From Caulobacter sp. FWC2 (GTDB lineage: Bacteria > Pseudomonadota > Alphaproteobacteria > Caulobacterales > Caulobacteraceae): a DNA stretch of 64,000 nucleotides. Every line of letters begins with the position of its first letter. The first letter of the stretch is position 1. Made by a program: the position numbers and the translations under genes. Below the pieces are notes generated by a model. The model did no database searches, had not been told where the DNA came from, and was given only the letters and a program-made list of their open reading frames with translations. The DNA lies in contig NZ_PEBF01000001.1 of NCBI RefSeq assembly GCF_002742625.1, positions 1,550,001 through 1,614,000 on the forward strand, in the 5' to 3' direction. Below are positions 34,577 through 42,177 of this stretch, in pieces.

Positions 34577-35587
34577 TCAATACACCTTCGGCGCGGGGCC
34601 CGTATCGATCACGCCCAGGAAGGTGCGGCCGTTCTGGAATTTCAGGTCGGCCTCGATCACCGGCTCCTGGCCGGCGGCCTGGGCGACGGCGGCCAGGGCC
34701 TGTTCCGGCGTCCGGATCGGCTGGCCGGGGACTGCGCGTTCCTTGAGCGCCACGCTCAGCGAGCCGGTCACCGCGCCATCGGCGTCGACCGACAGCACGC
34801 CAGACTTGGCCTTGCCCTCGGCGTCGCCGGCCAGCAATTGGCTCTGTTGCACGCTGATCTGGCCGCCCGCCTCGCTCCAGCGCTTGACGGCCGCCTCCCA
34901 GTTGCGGCCGCGCAGGTACGAGACGTGCGACAGGCGGGTCTCCAGGATCATCGAGGCGGTCTTGTCCTGGGCCAGGCGGCCCAGCAGGCCGGTAAAGGCG
35001 GTCTTGGCGCCGTCGGCCTTGAAGAAGATCGCGCCCTGGTCGTCGGGACCGCCGCGCGTGTGCAGCTGCATGTTGTCGGCCGAGACCAGCTGGAACGGCT
35101 TCGTCCCGGGGGCGGGGGTGAAGGTCAGCTTGGCCCCCTCGACCGAGATGCGCGGCGGGTATTCGGTCACGTGCGAGATGCTGGCGCGCAGGGCCTGGCC
35201 GGTGATCGTCACGTCGCCGGCCTCGGGACGGGTCAGCACCACGCCCTGCGGCGCGACCAGCACCCAGTGGGTCAGGTTAAAGATCTCGGCCTCGCCCTTC
35301 AGGACCGGCGCGCGGACGGCCCAGCCGGTGGGTTCGGCCATGCGGGCGTTGGTCAGGTCGACGTTCATCCGGAACGGGAAGCCGTGGAAGGTGCGGGCGC
35401 TCCACGACAGGTCATAGCCGCGCGACTTCAGGTCGGCCGACTGGGCGTCCATCCGCTGCTCGGCCTGACCACGAAGCCAGAACCAGCCATAGCTCCAACC
35501 GCCTGCAATGACGGCGGCGAGGATGAAAGGCGTGAACAGTCTGCTGCGGCGGGCTTTGCGGGACGGGCGGGCGTCGGTATGGGTCAT
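34577..35587 (-). CDS. DUF2125 family envelope protein
   Basis: The 336-residue protein has an N-terminal membrane anchor (LFTPFILAAVIAGGWSYGWFW) and a large extracytoplasmic part rich in beta strands, including GYDLSWSARTFHGFPFRMNV, which is characteristic of DUF2125. The family is alphaproteobacterial, and its AsmA-like look suggests an envelope lipid role, but no function is known. Its start lies 29 bp from the divergent ChaC gene, so the two promoters must overlap. Confidence 0.88.
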   Translation of the reverse strand: MTHTDARPSRKARRSRLFTPFILAAVIAGGWSYGWFWLRGQAEQRMDAQSADLKSRGYDLSWSARTFHGFPFRMNVDLTNARMAEPTGWAVRAPVLKGEAEIFNLTHWVLVAPQGVVLTRPEAGDVTITGQALRASISHVTEYPPRISVEGAKLTFTPAPGTKPFQLVSADNMQLHTRGGPDDQGAIFFKADGAKTAFTGLLGRLAQDKTASMILETRLSHVSYLRGRNWEAAVKRWSEAGGQISVQQSQLLAGDAEGKAKSGVLSVDADGAVTGSLSVALKERAVPGQPIRTPEQALAAVAQAAGQEPVIEADLKFQNGRTFLGVIDTGPAPKVY

Positions 35588-35616
35588 GGATAGGGCGCGT
35601 CCAGTCGGGATCGGTA

Positions 35617-36168
35617 ATGGGTTTGTCAGGCGACAGTGAAGATCGCTGGGTGTTCGGATACGGATCGCTCATGTGGCGGCCCGGGTTCCCGTTCATAGAC
35701 CGAAGAACGGCCGTGCTCCACGGTCGCCGGCGGGCCTTCTGCATCTATTCCGTCCACCATCGCGGCACCTATGAGCGACCGGGCCTGGTGCTGGGCCTGG
35801 CCCCTGGCGGCGCGGTGCGCGGCATGGCCTATCGCGTGGCGGCGGCAGAGTGGGAAGAGGTCTACGCCTACCTGCGCGAACGCGAGCAGCCGACCGAGAC
35901 CTATTTCGAGACCTGGCGCGACGTGAAGATCGATGGGGGAGACAAGGCCCCCGCGCTCGTCTTCCTGTCGGACATGAAGCACAGCCAGTGGGCCGGGGCG
36001 TTGAGCCTTGAGCAGCAGGCCCAACTGATCGCCGGCGCAAAGGGCCTTTCGGGCCGCAATATCGACTACCTCTCCGACCTCGTTCTGCACCTGCGCGAGG
36101 ACGGGGTGCGCGACGTGGCGATGGAGAAGCTGCTGAAGATGGTCGAGGCGATCGAGGGCGCGTTCTAG
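35617..36168 (+). CDS. Gamma-glutamylcyclotransferase, ChaC-like
   Basis: The 183-residue protein shows the ChaC signature VFGYGSLMWRPGFPF near the N-terminus, then GRRRAFCIYSVHHRGT, GLVLGLAPGGAVRGMAYRV and YLREREQPTETY, which includes the conserved Glu region. ChaC enzymes cleave glutathione to 5-oxoproline and Cys-Gly in the cytoplasm. The length is typical of the bacterial form. It is divergent from the DUF2125 gene and followed by a long inverted repeat. Confidence 0.92.
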   Translation: MGLSGDSEDRWVFGYGSLMWRPGFPFIDRRTAVLHGRRRAFCIYSVHHRGTYERPGLVLGLAPGGAVRGMAYRVAAAEWEEVYAYLREREQPTETYFETWRDVKIDGGDKAPALVFLSDMKHSQWAGALSLEQQAQLIAGAKGLSGRNIDYLSDLVLHLREDGVRDVAMEKLLKMVEAIEGAF

Positions 36169-36183
36169 GTGATTGGACTGAAA

Positions 36184-36272
36184 CCCTCGTCCTTCGACAA
36201 GCTCAGGATGAGGATTTCTACTGAACCGCCATCGGCAATAGCCCTCATCCTGAGCTAGTCGAAGGACGAGGG
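36184..36272. repeat. Long intergenic inverted repeat, type A
   Basis: Two 30-bp arms (36184-36213 and 36243-36272) pair with a single mismatch around a 29-bp spacer; the core is CCTTCGACAAGCTCAGGATG. Closely similar palindromes are widespread between genes in alphaproteobacteria such as caulobacters and sphingomonads (from memory). It separates the convergent ChaC and plsC genes and could stop transcription from both sides. Confidence 0.85.
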
Positions 36273-36286
36273 CGACCGCACGGCGA

Positions 36287-36991
36287 CTACACCCCCGAAT
36301 CCTCGATCGCCTTGGTGGCCGTATCGATGCGGGTCTGCAGCTCGCGCATGAACTCGCCGCGCTTCAGGCCGGCGGGGATGGGCTCGAGATAGTCGAAGAC
36401 GATCGTGCCCGGCTTGACCAGGAAGCCCTTGTTCCAGTGACTGCCGCAGTTCAGGGCCAGCGGCGTGACCGGCATGTTCAGTTCCCGATACAGCGCGGCG
36501 ATGCCGGGCTTGTAGTCGCCGGGCTGACCGACCGCCCCGCGCGTGCCTTCCGGGAAGATCACGATCTGGCGCGTCTCCTTCATGCGTTCGACGGCGTCGC
36601 GGACCAGCTTCTTCAGCGCGGTCGAGTGGCCGCCGCGATCGACGACCAGCATCCCGGCCTTCAGGCCGTGCCAGCCGAACAGCGGCACCATCAGCAGTTC
36701 CTTCTTCATCACGAAGCAGGCGTCGGGCAGCAGGGCGAACTGGCTGAAGACGTCGAACATCGACTGGTGCTTGGGCGCGACCAGGGCGTTTCCGGTCGGG
36801 CGCTGACCGCGCACCTCGACCTTGACGTCGGCCAGCCAGCGCAGGCCCCAGATCAGGCCCGTGGCCCAGGTGCTCAGGCACCAGGTGTTGGCGACGCGGG
36901 GCAGCGGATAGGTCACGATCATGCCCACGGCCCAGACGATGGACCACAGCCAGAAGAACAGCTGGAACAGGAACGAACGCAGATAGATCAA
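36287..36991 (-). CDS. plsC: 1-acylglycerol-3-phosphate acyltransferase
   Basis: The 234-residue protein has an N-terminal membrane segment (SFLFQLFFWLWSIVWAVGMI), the HX4D motif in KHQSMFD and the glycerophosphate-binding FPEGTRGAVG. It makes phosphatidic acid at the inner membrane. It overlaps the YdcF-like gene by four bases and is the last gene of the ftsE cluster, linking phospholipid synthesis with the division operon. Confidence 0.95.
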   Translation of the reverse strand: MIYLRSFLFQLFFWLWSIVWAVGMIVTYPLPRVANTWCLSTWATGLIWGLRWLADVKVEVRGQRPTGNALVAPKHQSMFDVFSQFALLPDACFVMKKELLMVPLFGWHGLKAGMLVVDRGGHSTALKKLVRDAVERMKETRQIVIFPEGTRGAVGQPGDYKPGIAALYRELNMPVTPLALNCGSHWNKGFLVKPGTIVFDYLEPIPAGLKRGEFMRELQTRIDTATKAIEDSGV

Positions 36992-37605
36992 GACGCTTCC
37001 TTCGCCGCCGGGGCGGCCTTTTCTTTCGGACCTAGCCCAAGGAACGCTTCACGTCCCAGGATCGCCAGGTACTTGCAGTATTCCACGATCATCCGCCGAG
37101 CGCTGAGGCCGGTCTTCCACCAGCGGTGGGCGTTCAGGTCGGTCTTGACCGGGTAGGGGTACAGTTCGACGTTCGGCATGGCCGCCCGCAGTTCCAGCAT
37201 CGAACGCGGCATGTGGTAGTCGGCCGTTACCACGATCAGGCTCTCATAGCCCTTGGACTTGGCCCACTCGGCGGTCTCGCGGGCGTTGCCGACGGTGTTG
37301 GCGGCGGCGAAGCCCAGGTCCACGCAGCAGTCATAGATCGGCTTGACCGCCTTGGTGACGGTCTGGACGTCGGCGCGGGTGGCCTCGCGGTTGACGCCGG
37401 AGATCAGCAGGCGCTGGCCCTTGCCTTCTTCCAGCAGCTTGGTGGCCGCCTCCAGGCGCAGGGTCGAGGCGCCGGTCAGGGCCACGACGCCGTCGGCGAT
37501 CGGCGGCTCCTTGGCGGGGGTCGACTGGTCCACCCGGCCGGTGAAGGCCAGCAGGCCCAGGCCCCAGATCATCAGCGCGATCAGCAGCGCGGCTAAGGTC
37601 TTCAC
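36988..37605 (-). CDS. YdcF-like (DUF218) envelope protein
   Basis: The 205-residue protein has one N-terminal membrane anchor (LAALLIALMIWGLGLLAF) and a DUF218 domain with ADGVVALTGAS, RLLISGVN, NTVGNARETAEW and VVTADYHMPRSMLELR. DUF218 proteins such as ElyC/SanA affect envelope carrier-lipid or barrier functions, but their chemistry is unsettled. It overlaps ftsX and plsC by four bases on each side. Confidence 0.92.
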   Translation of the reverse strand: MKTLAALLIALMIWGLGLLAFTGRVDQSTPAKEPPIADGVVALTGASTLRLEAATKLLEEGKGQRLLISGVNREATRADVQTVTKAVKPIYDCCVDLGFAAANTVGNARETAEWAKSKGYESLIVVTADYHMPRSMLELRAAMPNVELYPYPVKTDLNAHRWWKTGLSARRMIVEYCKYLAILGREAFLGLGPKEKAAPAAKEAS

Positions 37606-38495
37606 GGCATCTCCCCCACGATGCGCGACGCGGCCAGGCGGGCCGAGAGCCCGGCGATCAGCGCCGCGACCACCGGAGCGGGCAGGGCGGCGACCAGATC
37701 CATCCAGGCCAAGGGCAGAACCGGCGCAACCCCCGCGCCGCCGCCGAAGTAGCGCGCAACGGCGCCGATGATGGCCGCGCCCGTCCCGCCCAGCAAGCCC
37801 GCCAGCGCGCCCATGGTCGCGAAACGGTTCTGGAACAGGCTGACGATGAAGCCCTGCTCGGCCCCGGAGAAGTGCAAGACCTCGATCACGTCGCGACGGG
37901 CGGCCAGGCCCGCCCGGGTGGCGAAGGCGATGACGGCAGCGGTGGCGGCGGCGATCAGGGCGAAGACGCCCAGGGCCGCCAGACGCGCCAGGTCGGCGGC
38001 GCGTTCGATATCGGCGATCCAGCGGCTGTGGTCGTCAACCGTGGCGTCGATGCCGGCCGAGCGCAGGGCCTTGTCCAGCACCTGGGCGGTCGGCGGGGTC
38101 TTGGGATCCAGCTCCAGCGTGACGAGGCGCGGGGTGGGCAGGTCGTCGACCAGGGCCTCCTTGCCGATCCAGGGCGCCAGCAAGGCCTCGGCCTTCTCGC
38201 GCGGCAGGGCCTGGGCCTCAGCCACGCCCCTGACGCCGGCCAGGGTCTCGGCGGCGCGGGCCGCGGCGCTGTCGGGCGTCTCATTAGCGCGCGCGCGGAC
38301 CACCACGGTGGCCGAGTTGACCAGCTGGGACGTCCAGCCATCGGCGGCGCGGTTGGAGGCCAGCGCCGCGAAGGCGGTCAGGCAGGCCAGGAAGCACAGC
38401 ACGGCCACCACGAACACCAGCGCCCCGTCGCGGGCGTCACGCGGCGGCAGCAGCGGACCCGGCTTCCAGCGGGCGACCTGAAAGAACTCGCTCAT
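37602..38495 (-). CDS. ftsX: Cell-division protein FtsX
   Basis: The 297-residue protein has four membrane helices: one near residues 25-50 (ALVFVVAVLCFLACLTAFAAL) and three in the C-terminal FtsX domain. A periplasmic loop lies between the first two. With FtsE it forms an ABC-type complex that activates septal cell-wall hydrolases. It overlaps ftsE and the next gene by four bases each. Confidence 0.93.
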   Translation of the reverse strand: MSEFFQVARWKPGPLLPPRDARDGALVFVVAVLCFLACLTAFAALASNRAADGWTSQLVNSATVVVRARANETPDSAAARAAETLAGVRGVAEAQALPREKAEALLAPWIGKEALVDDLPTPRLVTLELDPKTPPTAQVLDKALRSAGIDATVDDHSRWIADIERAADLARLAALGVFALIAAATAAVIAFATRAGLAARRDVIEVLHFSGAEQGFIVSLFQNRFATMGALAGLLGGTGAAIIGAVARYFGGGAGVAPVLPLAWMDLVAALPAPVVAALIAGLSARLAASRIVGEMP

Positions 38496-39214
38496 CGCGG
38501 GCCTCCCCCTGGTCCCGTTACAACGTCGACCAGTCGGCCATGGTCGAGGTGCAGGGTTGGGCGGGCGGCGCGGGCGACCAGATCCTCGTCGTGGGTGGCG
38601 ATCAGCACCGTGGTGCCCAGGCGGTTGAGCTCCACGAACAGCCGCAGCAGGCGCAGCGACATGGCCGGGTCGACATTGCCGGTCGGCTCGTCGGCCAACA
38701 GCACGTCGGGACGGTCGACCACGGCGCGGGCGATGGCCAGGCGCTGCTTCTCGCCGCCGGACAGGGTGGCGGGAAGCGCATGCATGCGTTCACCAAGTCC
38801 GACCCAGCTCAGCAGTTCGGCGACGTCCTCGCGGTAGGTGGCGGGCTTGCGCTTGAGAATCCGCAGCGGCAGGGCGGCGTTGTCGAACACCGACAGGTGC
38901 TCCAACAGCCGGAATTCCTGGAACACCACCCCGATCCGGCGGCGCAGGAACGGCAGGTCCGAGGTGTGGGTCAGGCTGACATCGCGCCCGAACAGCTCGA
39001 CGCGACCCCGTGACGCACGGTGCGCCAGATAGATCAGCTTGAGCAGGGAGCTCTTGCCCGCGCCCGACGCGCCGGTCAGGAAATGGAACGAGCCAGGAGC
39101 CAGGGAAAAGCTGATATCCCTCAGGGTTTCGGGCGCGCGGCCGTAACGCATCGAGACGCCATCGAACCGGACCACCGGAAGGGCGTCATCGCCCTGTTCT
39201 GTGTCGATCCGCAA
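38492..39214 (-). CDS. ftsE: Cell-division ATP-binding protein FtsE
   Basis: The 240-residue ABC ATPase has Walker A GASGAGKSSL, the signature LSGGEKQR, Walker B VLLADEPTGNVD and the H-loop ATHD. The RHASRGRVELFG insertion-free layout is that of FtsE/LolD-type ATPases, and the neighbouring ftsX fixes the identity. It starts the ftsE-ftsX-ydcF-plsC cluster and is divergent from the zinc-ribbon gene. Confidence 0.95.
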   Translation of the reverse strand: MRIDTEQGDDALPVVRFDGVSMRYGRAPETLRDISFSLAPGSFHFLTGASGAGKSSLLKLIYLAHRASRGRVELFGRDVSLTHTSDLPFLRRRIGVVFQEFRLLEHLSVFDNAALPLRILKRKPATYREDVAELLSWVGLGERMHALPATLSGGEKQRLAIARAVVDRPDVLLADEPTGNVDPAMSLRLLRLFVELNRLGTTVLIATHDEDLVARAARPTLHLDHGRLVDVVTGPGGGPR

Positions 39215-39296
39215 GGCGCGTCACTTGGGTTTCTGGACATCAGGGTTAAAATCAGCGACCCCCTTAAGGTGTGTGGGGAGCGTTCGATTCGCGGCC

Positions 39297-40238
39297 ATGA
39301 TACTGACCTGTCCGGAGTGCGCCAGCCGCTATTTCGTCGACGACTCCAAGGTCGGTGCGGCTGGCCGCGTCGTGCGCTGCGCTTCGTGCGGCCACCGCTG
39401 GAACGCGCGCAACGAAACCGCTGACGACCTCTTCGACGAGCCCGAGGCGCCGACTCTGGCCAACCAGGCCGAGGGCGCCGAGCAGACTTCCGAAACCGTG
39501 GCCGAGGGCGCGGGGCCCGACGGCGAGGAACCGCCGGTCAGCGCCCTTCCGGGCGAAGAGCTTCCCAAGGTCTTCCGGGCTCGCGCCGACGCCGAGCGTC
39601 GCCTCCGCGAAGCCACCGCCACGGGCGTCATCTGGGCCGGCATGGCGGCCGCCATGGCGGTGGTCGTGGTCGCCGCCCTGATCTTCCGCATCGACGTGGT
39701 CAAGATCCTGCCCGGTTCGGCCGGCGCCTATGCGGCCGTCGGCCTGCCGGTGAACACCATCGGCCTGGTGATCGACCGCGGCAGCATCAAGGCCCAGCCC
39801 GTCATGCTGGATGGCCACGCGGCCGTGACCGTCACCGGCTCGATCCGCAACATCACCGAACACGAAGTGCTGGCCCCGCCGCTGCGGGTCGAGTTGCTGA
39901 ACAAGCAGGACAAGCGCGTGGCCGGCCAGCTGGCCGCGGCCGCTGACGCCAAGATCCCGCCGGGCGAGGTGCGCCACTTCTCGATCACCTTCCTGAACCC
40001 GCCGCGCACGGCCAAGGATCTGCAGATCGGTTTCGCCACCGAAGCCGGCGCGGCCAGGGCGGTGAAGACAGCCCTGAAGAAGCCCGAAGGCCACGGCGGC
40101 GAGCCCCAATTGGACCTTCGCGGCGCCCAGGAAGCCCCTGTCGAACACGAAGCGGCTGGACAGGAACCCCCGGGACATGAGAGCGGGGACCAAACGCCTC
40201 CCCCTTCGGACTCTCATGAACCCGCCCACCATGAATGA
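39297..40238 (+). CDS. Zinc-ribbon membrane protein (MJ0042/DUF3426 type)
   Basis: The frame is open from 39201, but MILTCPECASRYFVDDSKVG at 39297 is the typical family start (313 aa). CPEC and CASCGHRW form an N-terminal zinc ribbon. An acidic linker, one membrane helix (VIWAGMAAAMAVVVVAALIFRI, residues about 107-128) and a beta-rich domain (AVTVTGSIRNITEHEVLAPPLRV) follow. The tail is rich in Glu, His and Pro. Its role is unknown. The phosphoribosyltransferase start overlaps its 3' end. Confidence 0.9.
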   Translation: MILTCPECASRYFVDDSKVGAAGRVVRCASCGHRWNARNETADDLFDEPEAPTLANQAEGAEQTSETVAEGAGPDGEEPPVSALPGEELPKVFRARADAERRLREATATGVIWAGMAAAMAVVVVAALIFRIDVVKILPGSAGAYAAVGLPVNTIGLVIDRGSIKAQPVMLDGHAAVTVTGSIRNITEHEVLAPPLRVELLNKQDKRVAGQLAAAADAKIPPGEVRHFSITFLNPPRTAKDLQIGFATEAGAARAVKTALKKPEGHGGEPQLDLRGAQEAPVEHEAAGQEPPGHESGDQTPPPSDSHEPAHHE

Positions 40239-40761
40239 CACCCAACGCCCCGAAGTCCTGATCTCGGAAGCCGAGATCGCCGAACGGGTTCAGAAGCTGG
40301 CCGAGGCCATCGCGCCGCGCATCGACAACGACACCGTCGTGATCTGCCTGTTGACCGGCGGTCTGTGGTTCGCCGCCGACCTGACCCGCGCCCTCTATAG
40401 GGCCGGCCGCGACGTGCGCTTCGACGCCCTGTGGCTGGCCTCTTATCACGACGAGCGCAAGAGCACCGGCCGTTGCGAGGTCCGCGCCGACCTGCAGCGT
40501 CCGCTGGTCGGCCGCCGCGCCCTGGTCGTCGACGACGTGTTCGACACCGGCCTGTCGCTGTCGGAAGCCGCCCGCCTGGTCAAGGACGCCGGGGCCAGCG
40601 AAGTGCTGACCGCCGTCTTCGCCCGCAAGCCCTGGCCGAAGGATCGCGGCATGGAGCCCGACTTCGTCGCCTGGGAAGCGCCCGCGCGCTACCTGGTCGG
40701 CTATGGCCTCGACGACGAGGGCAAGAGCCGCGGCCTGCCGTACATCGGCGCCCTGGACTAA
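40231..40761 (+). CDS. Purine-type phosphoribosyltransferase (Hpt-like)
   Basis: MNDTQRPEVLISEAEIAERV at 40231 gives 176 aa, the usual Hpt length; an ATG at 40216 is possible. The PRPP-binding motif ALVVDDVFDTGLSL and the upstream VVICLLTGGLWFAADLTR identify the fold. The region FDALWLASYHDERKSTG replaces the usual Hpt flexible loop. Hypoxanthine/guanine salvage is the likely role; xanthine specificity cannot be excluded. Its start overlaps the previous gene's end by a few bases. Confidence 0.88.
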   Translation: MNDTQRPEVLISEAEIAERVQKLAEAIAPRIDNDTVVICLLTGGLWFAADLTRALYRAGRDVRFDALWLASYHDERKSTGRCEVRADLQRPLVGRRALVVDDVFDTGLSLSEAARLVKDAGASEVLTAVFARKPWPKDRGMEPDFVAWEAPARYLVGYGLDDEGKSRGLPYIGALD

Positions 40762-40762
40762 A

Positions 40763-40808
40763 ATGGACTGACGATCGCCCCGGGACAGCGTCCCGGGAGC
40801 GACCCATT
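40763..40808 (+). terminator. Hairpin after the phosphoribosyltransferase gene
   Basis: CCCGGGAC (40779-40786) and GTCCCGGG (40790-40797) form a perfect stem with an AGC loop, and outer AATGG/CCATT pairs lengthen it. It begins right at the stop codon. No long T-run follows. Confidence 0.55.
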
Positions 40809-41065
40809 TTGGGCTTAGCGGCGATTTATCCCTGCCGAGCCCCATGACGTGCTAGTGTGCACGTAAGGCGCTACGAAGCGCCATTGGCGGTCCGCCTTAT
40901 CCTGCGGAACAGCTCGCCAAGCCCTCCGAATGAAGGGGGGCGCATATTCCCTAGACACGCCCGCTGGCGCTCCAGCCCCAAGACATCCTGATCGCGACCT
41001 CTCATGCCGGGCTTTTGCCCGCGCGATGACGCGCGTCGGATGATCTCTCCGCAAAGGAAAGTCCG
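40809..41065 (+). other. Hairpin-rich leader or RNA region before a small basic protein
   Basis: This stretch has no credible ORF but several foldable segments. TAAGGCG (40864-40870) can pair with CGCCTTA (40893-40899), or instead GGCGCT-ACGA-AGCGCC (40867-40882) and GGCGG-T-CCGCC (40886-40896) can form separately. Further hairpins are GCCC..GGGC near 40920-40941 and CGGGC-TTTT-GCCCG near 41008. The competing folds suggest a structured 5' leader or sRNA; no known riboswitch was recognised. Confidence 0.45.
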
Positions 41066-41170
41066 TTGTCCAAAGGCAATCGCGAGACCCGTAAGCCCAA
41101 GACCGTCAAGCCGAAGGTGATCGCCGCCGCCGCGCCGACCCTTCCGGTCGCGTTCGCCCGCAAGAAATAG
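41066..41170 (+). CDS. Small basic protein, 34 aa
   Basis: TTG 41066 has AAAGGAAAG upstream and encodes (M)SKGNRETRKPKTVKPKV, ending VAFARKK. The pattern resembles a widespread family of tiny lysine-rich proteins beginning MAKGQ/MSKGN followed by ARKPKK. The product is cytoplasmic and positively charged, and its function is unknown. A long hairpin-rich leader precedes it. Confidence 0.7.
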   Translation: MSKGNRETRKPKTVKPKVIAAAAPTLPVAFARKK

Positions 41171-41280
41171 CCGATCCGTCGGCCGCCGAAGGCGCCGCCG
41201 CGCCGGCCAAGGCCGGTCCCTCTTCATCGCCATTCGACGAGGTCGCCGCCGCGAGCGGCGGCTCGTCAGGGAGTGCTCGC

Positions 41281-42177
41281 TTGATCGCCTATCTTCTCCT
41301 GGTCCATCGCTTTCCCCAGCAATTCAAGCGGCTCTTCCGGGCCATCCATGATCCGGACAACCACTATGTCGTCCATGTCGACGCCAATGCCACGCCGGCT
41401 GTCGAGGCTGAGATCCGCGACTTCCTGAAGTCCTATCCCAATGCCGCGATGCTGGAGAGCCAAAGGGCGCTGTGGGGCGGCTACAGCCTGGTCGACGCCG
41501 AGCTGCGGGGCATGGAGAAGCTGCTCGAGATGAACGCCGACTGGGAGGTGTTCATCAATCTCAGCGGCCAGGACTTCCCGCTGATGACCCAGAAGAGCAT
41601 CAAGGCCTTCCTGGCCCGCCATCGCGGCCAGGAGTTCATCAAGGTGCTGGACCAGGCCGTGGCGCGGCCCGACACCCTGGATCGGGTGCGCAAGTATGTC
41701 GTCGAGCTGGGCGGGCGCATCGTCAACACGCCCCTGACCCGCCGCTTTCCGGAGGGCGCCAAGCCCTATATCGGCAATCAGTGGATGATGGTCAGCCGCG
41801 CCTTCTGCGCGTTCGTCTGCCGAGATCCCGCCGCCGAACGGTTCAAGGCCTTCTATCGCAACACCTTCATCGCCGACGAAGGCTTCTTCCAGACGGTGAT
41901 GATGAACGGCGCGCCGCACGGCCCGATCGTCAGCGATGACAAGCGGATGATCGACTGGATCCCCGACGGCGACATCAAGCTGCGGCCGCGGACCTATACG
42001 GCGGAGGACGCCGCCGCCCTGATCGCTAGCGGAAACCTCTTCGCCCGCAAGTTCGACGCCGAGGTCGACAGCAAGATCCTCGACATCCTCGAAGCGCACC
42101 TGCTGACGCAGGACGCGGCGAACACCGATGAGGCCAGGCCCGCCAAGCCGCGCGAAGCGGCCTTGATCGTGGCCTAA
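41281..42177 (+). CDS. Glycosyltransferase, core-2/I-branching (GT14) family
   Basis: The start is TTG 41281 (298 aa), preceded by AGGGAG. The protein begins (M)IAYLLLVHRFPQQFKRLFRAI and contains YVVHVDANAT, NLSGQDFPLMTQ, YIGNQWMMVSRAF and DEGFFQTVMMNG, the pattern of bacterial GT14 enzymes related to xylosyl- and N-acetylglucosaminyltransferases. The acceptor is unknown, but envelope or exopolysaccharide glycans are likely. The frame is open upstream to 41095 without a start codon. It overlaps convergent lysA by 4 bp. Confidence 0.87.
   Translation: MIAYLLLVHRFPQQFKRLFRAIHDPDNHYVVHVDANATPAVEAEIRDFLKSYPNAAMLESQRALWGGYSLVDAELRGMEKLLEMNADWEVFINLSGQDFPLMTQKSIKAFLARHRGQEFIKVLDQAVARPDTLDRVRKYVVELGGRIVNTPLTRRFPEGAKPYIGNQWMMVSRAFCAFVCRDPAAERFKAFYRNTFIADEGFFQTVMMNGAPHGPIVSDDKRMIDWIPDGDIKLRPRTYTAEDAAALIASGNLFARKFDAEVDSKILDILEAHLLTQDAANTDEARPAKPREAALIVA

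Noticed and set aside
32729..35593. A 954-codon plus-strand open frame
   Set aside because: It lies antisense to hisC, the chorismate mutase gene and DUF2125, and its translation is Gly/Arg/Gln/Leu-rich with no domain. Such shadows are expected in high-GC DNA with strong third-position bias.
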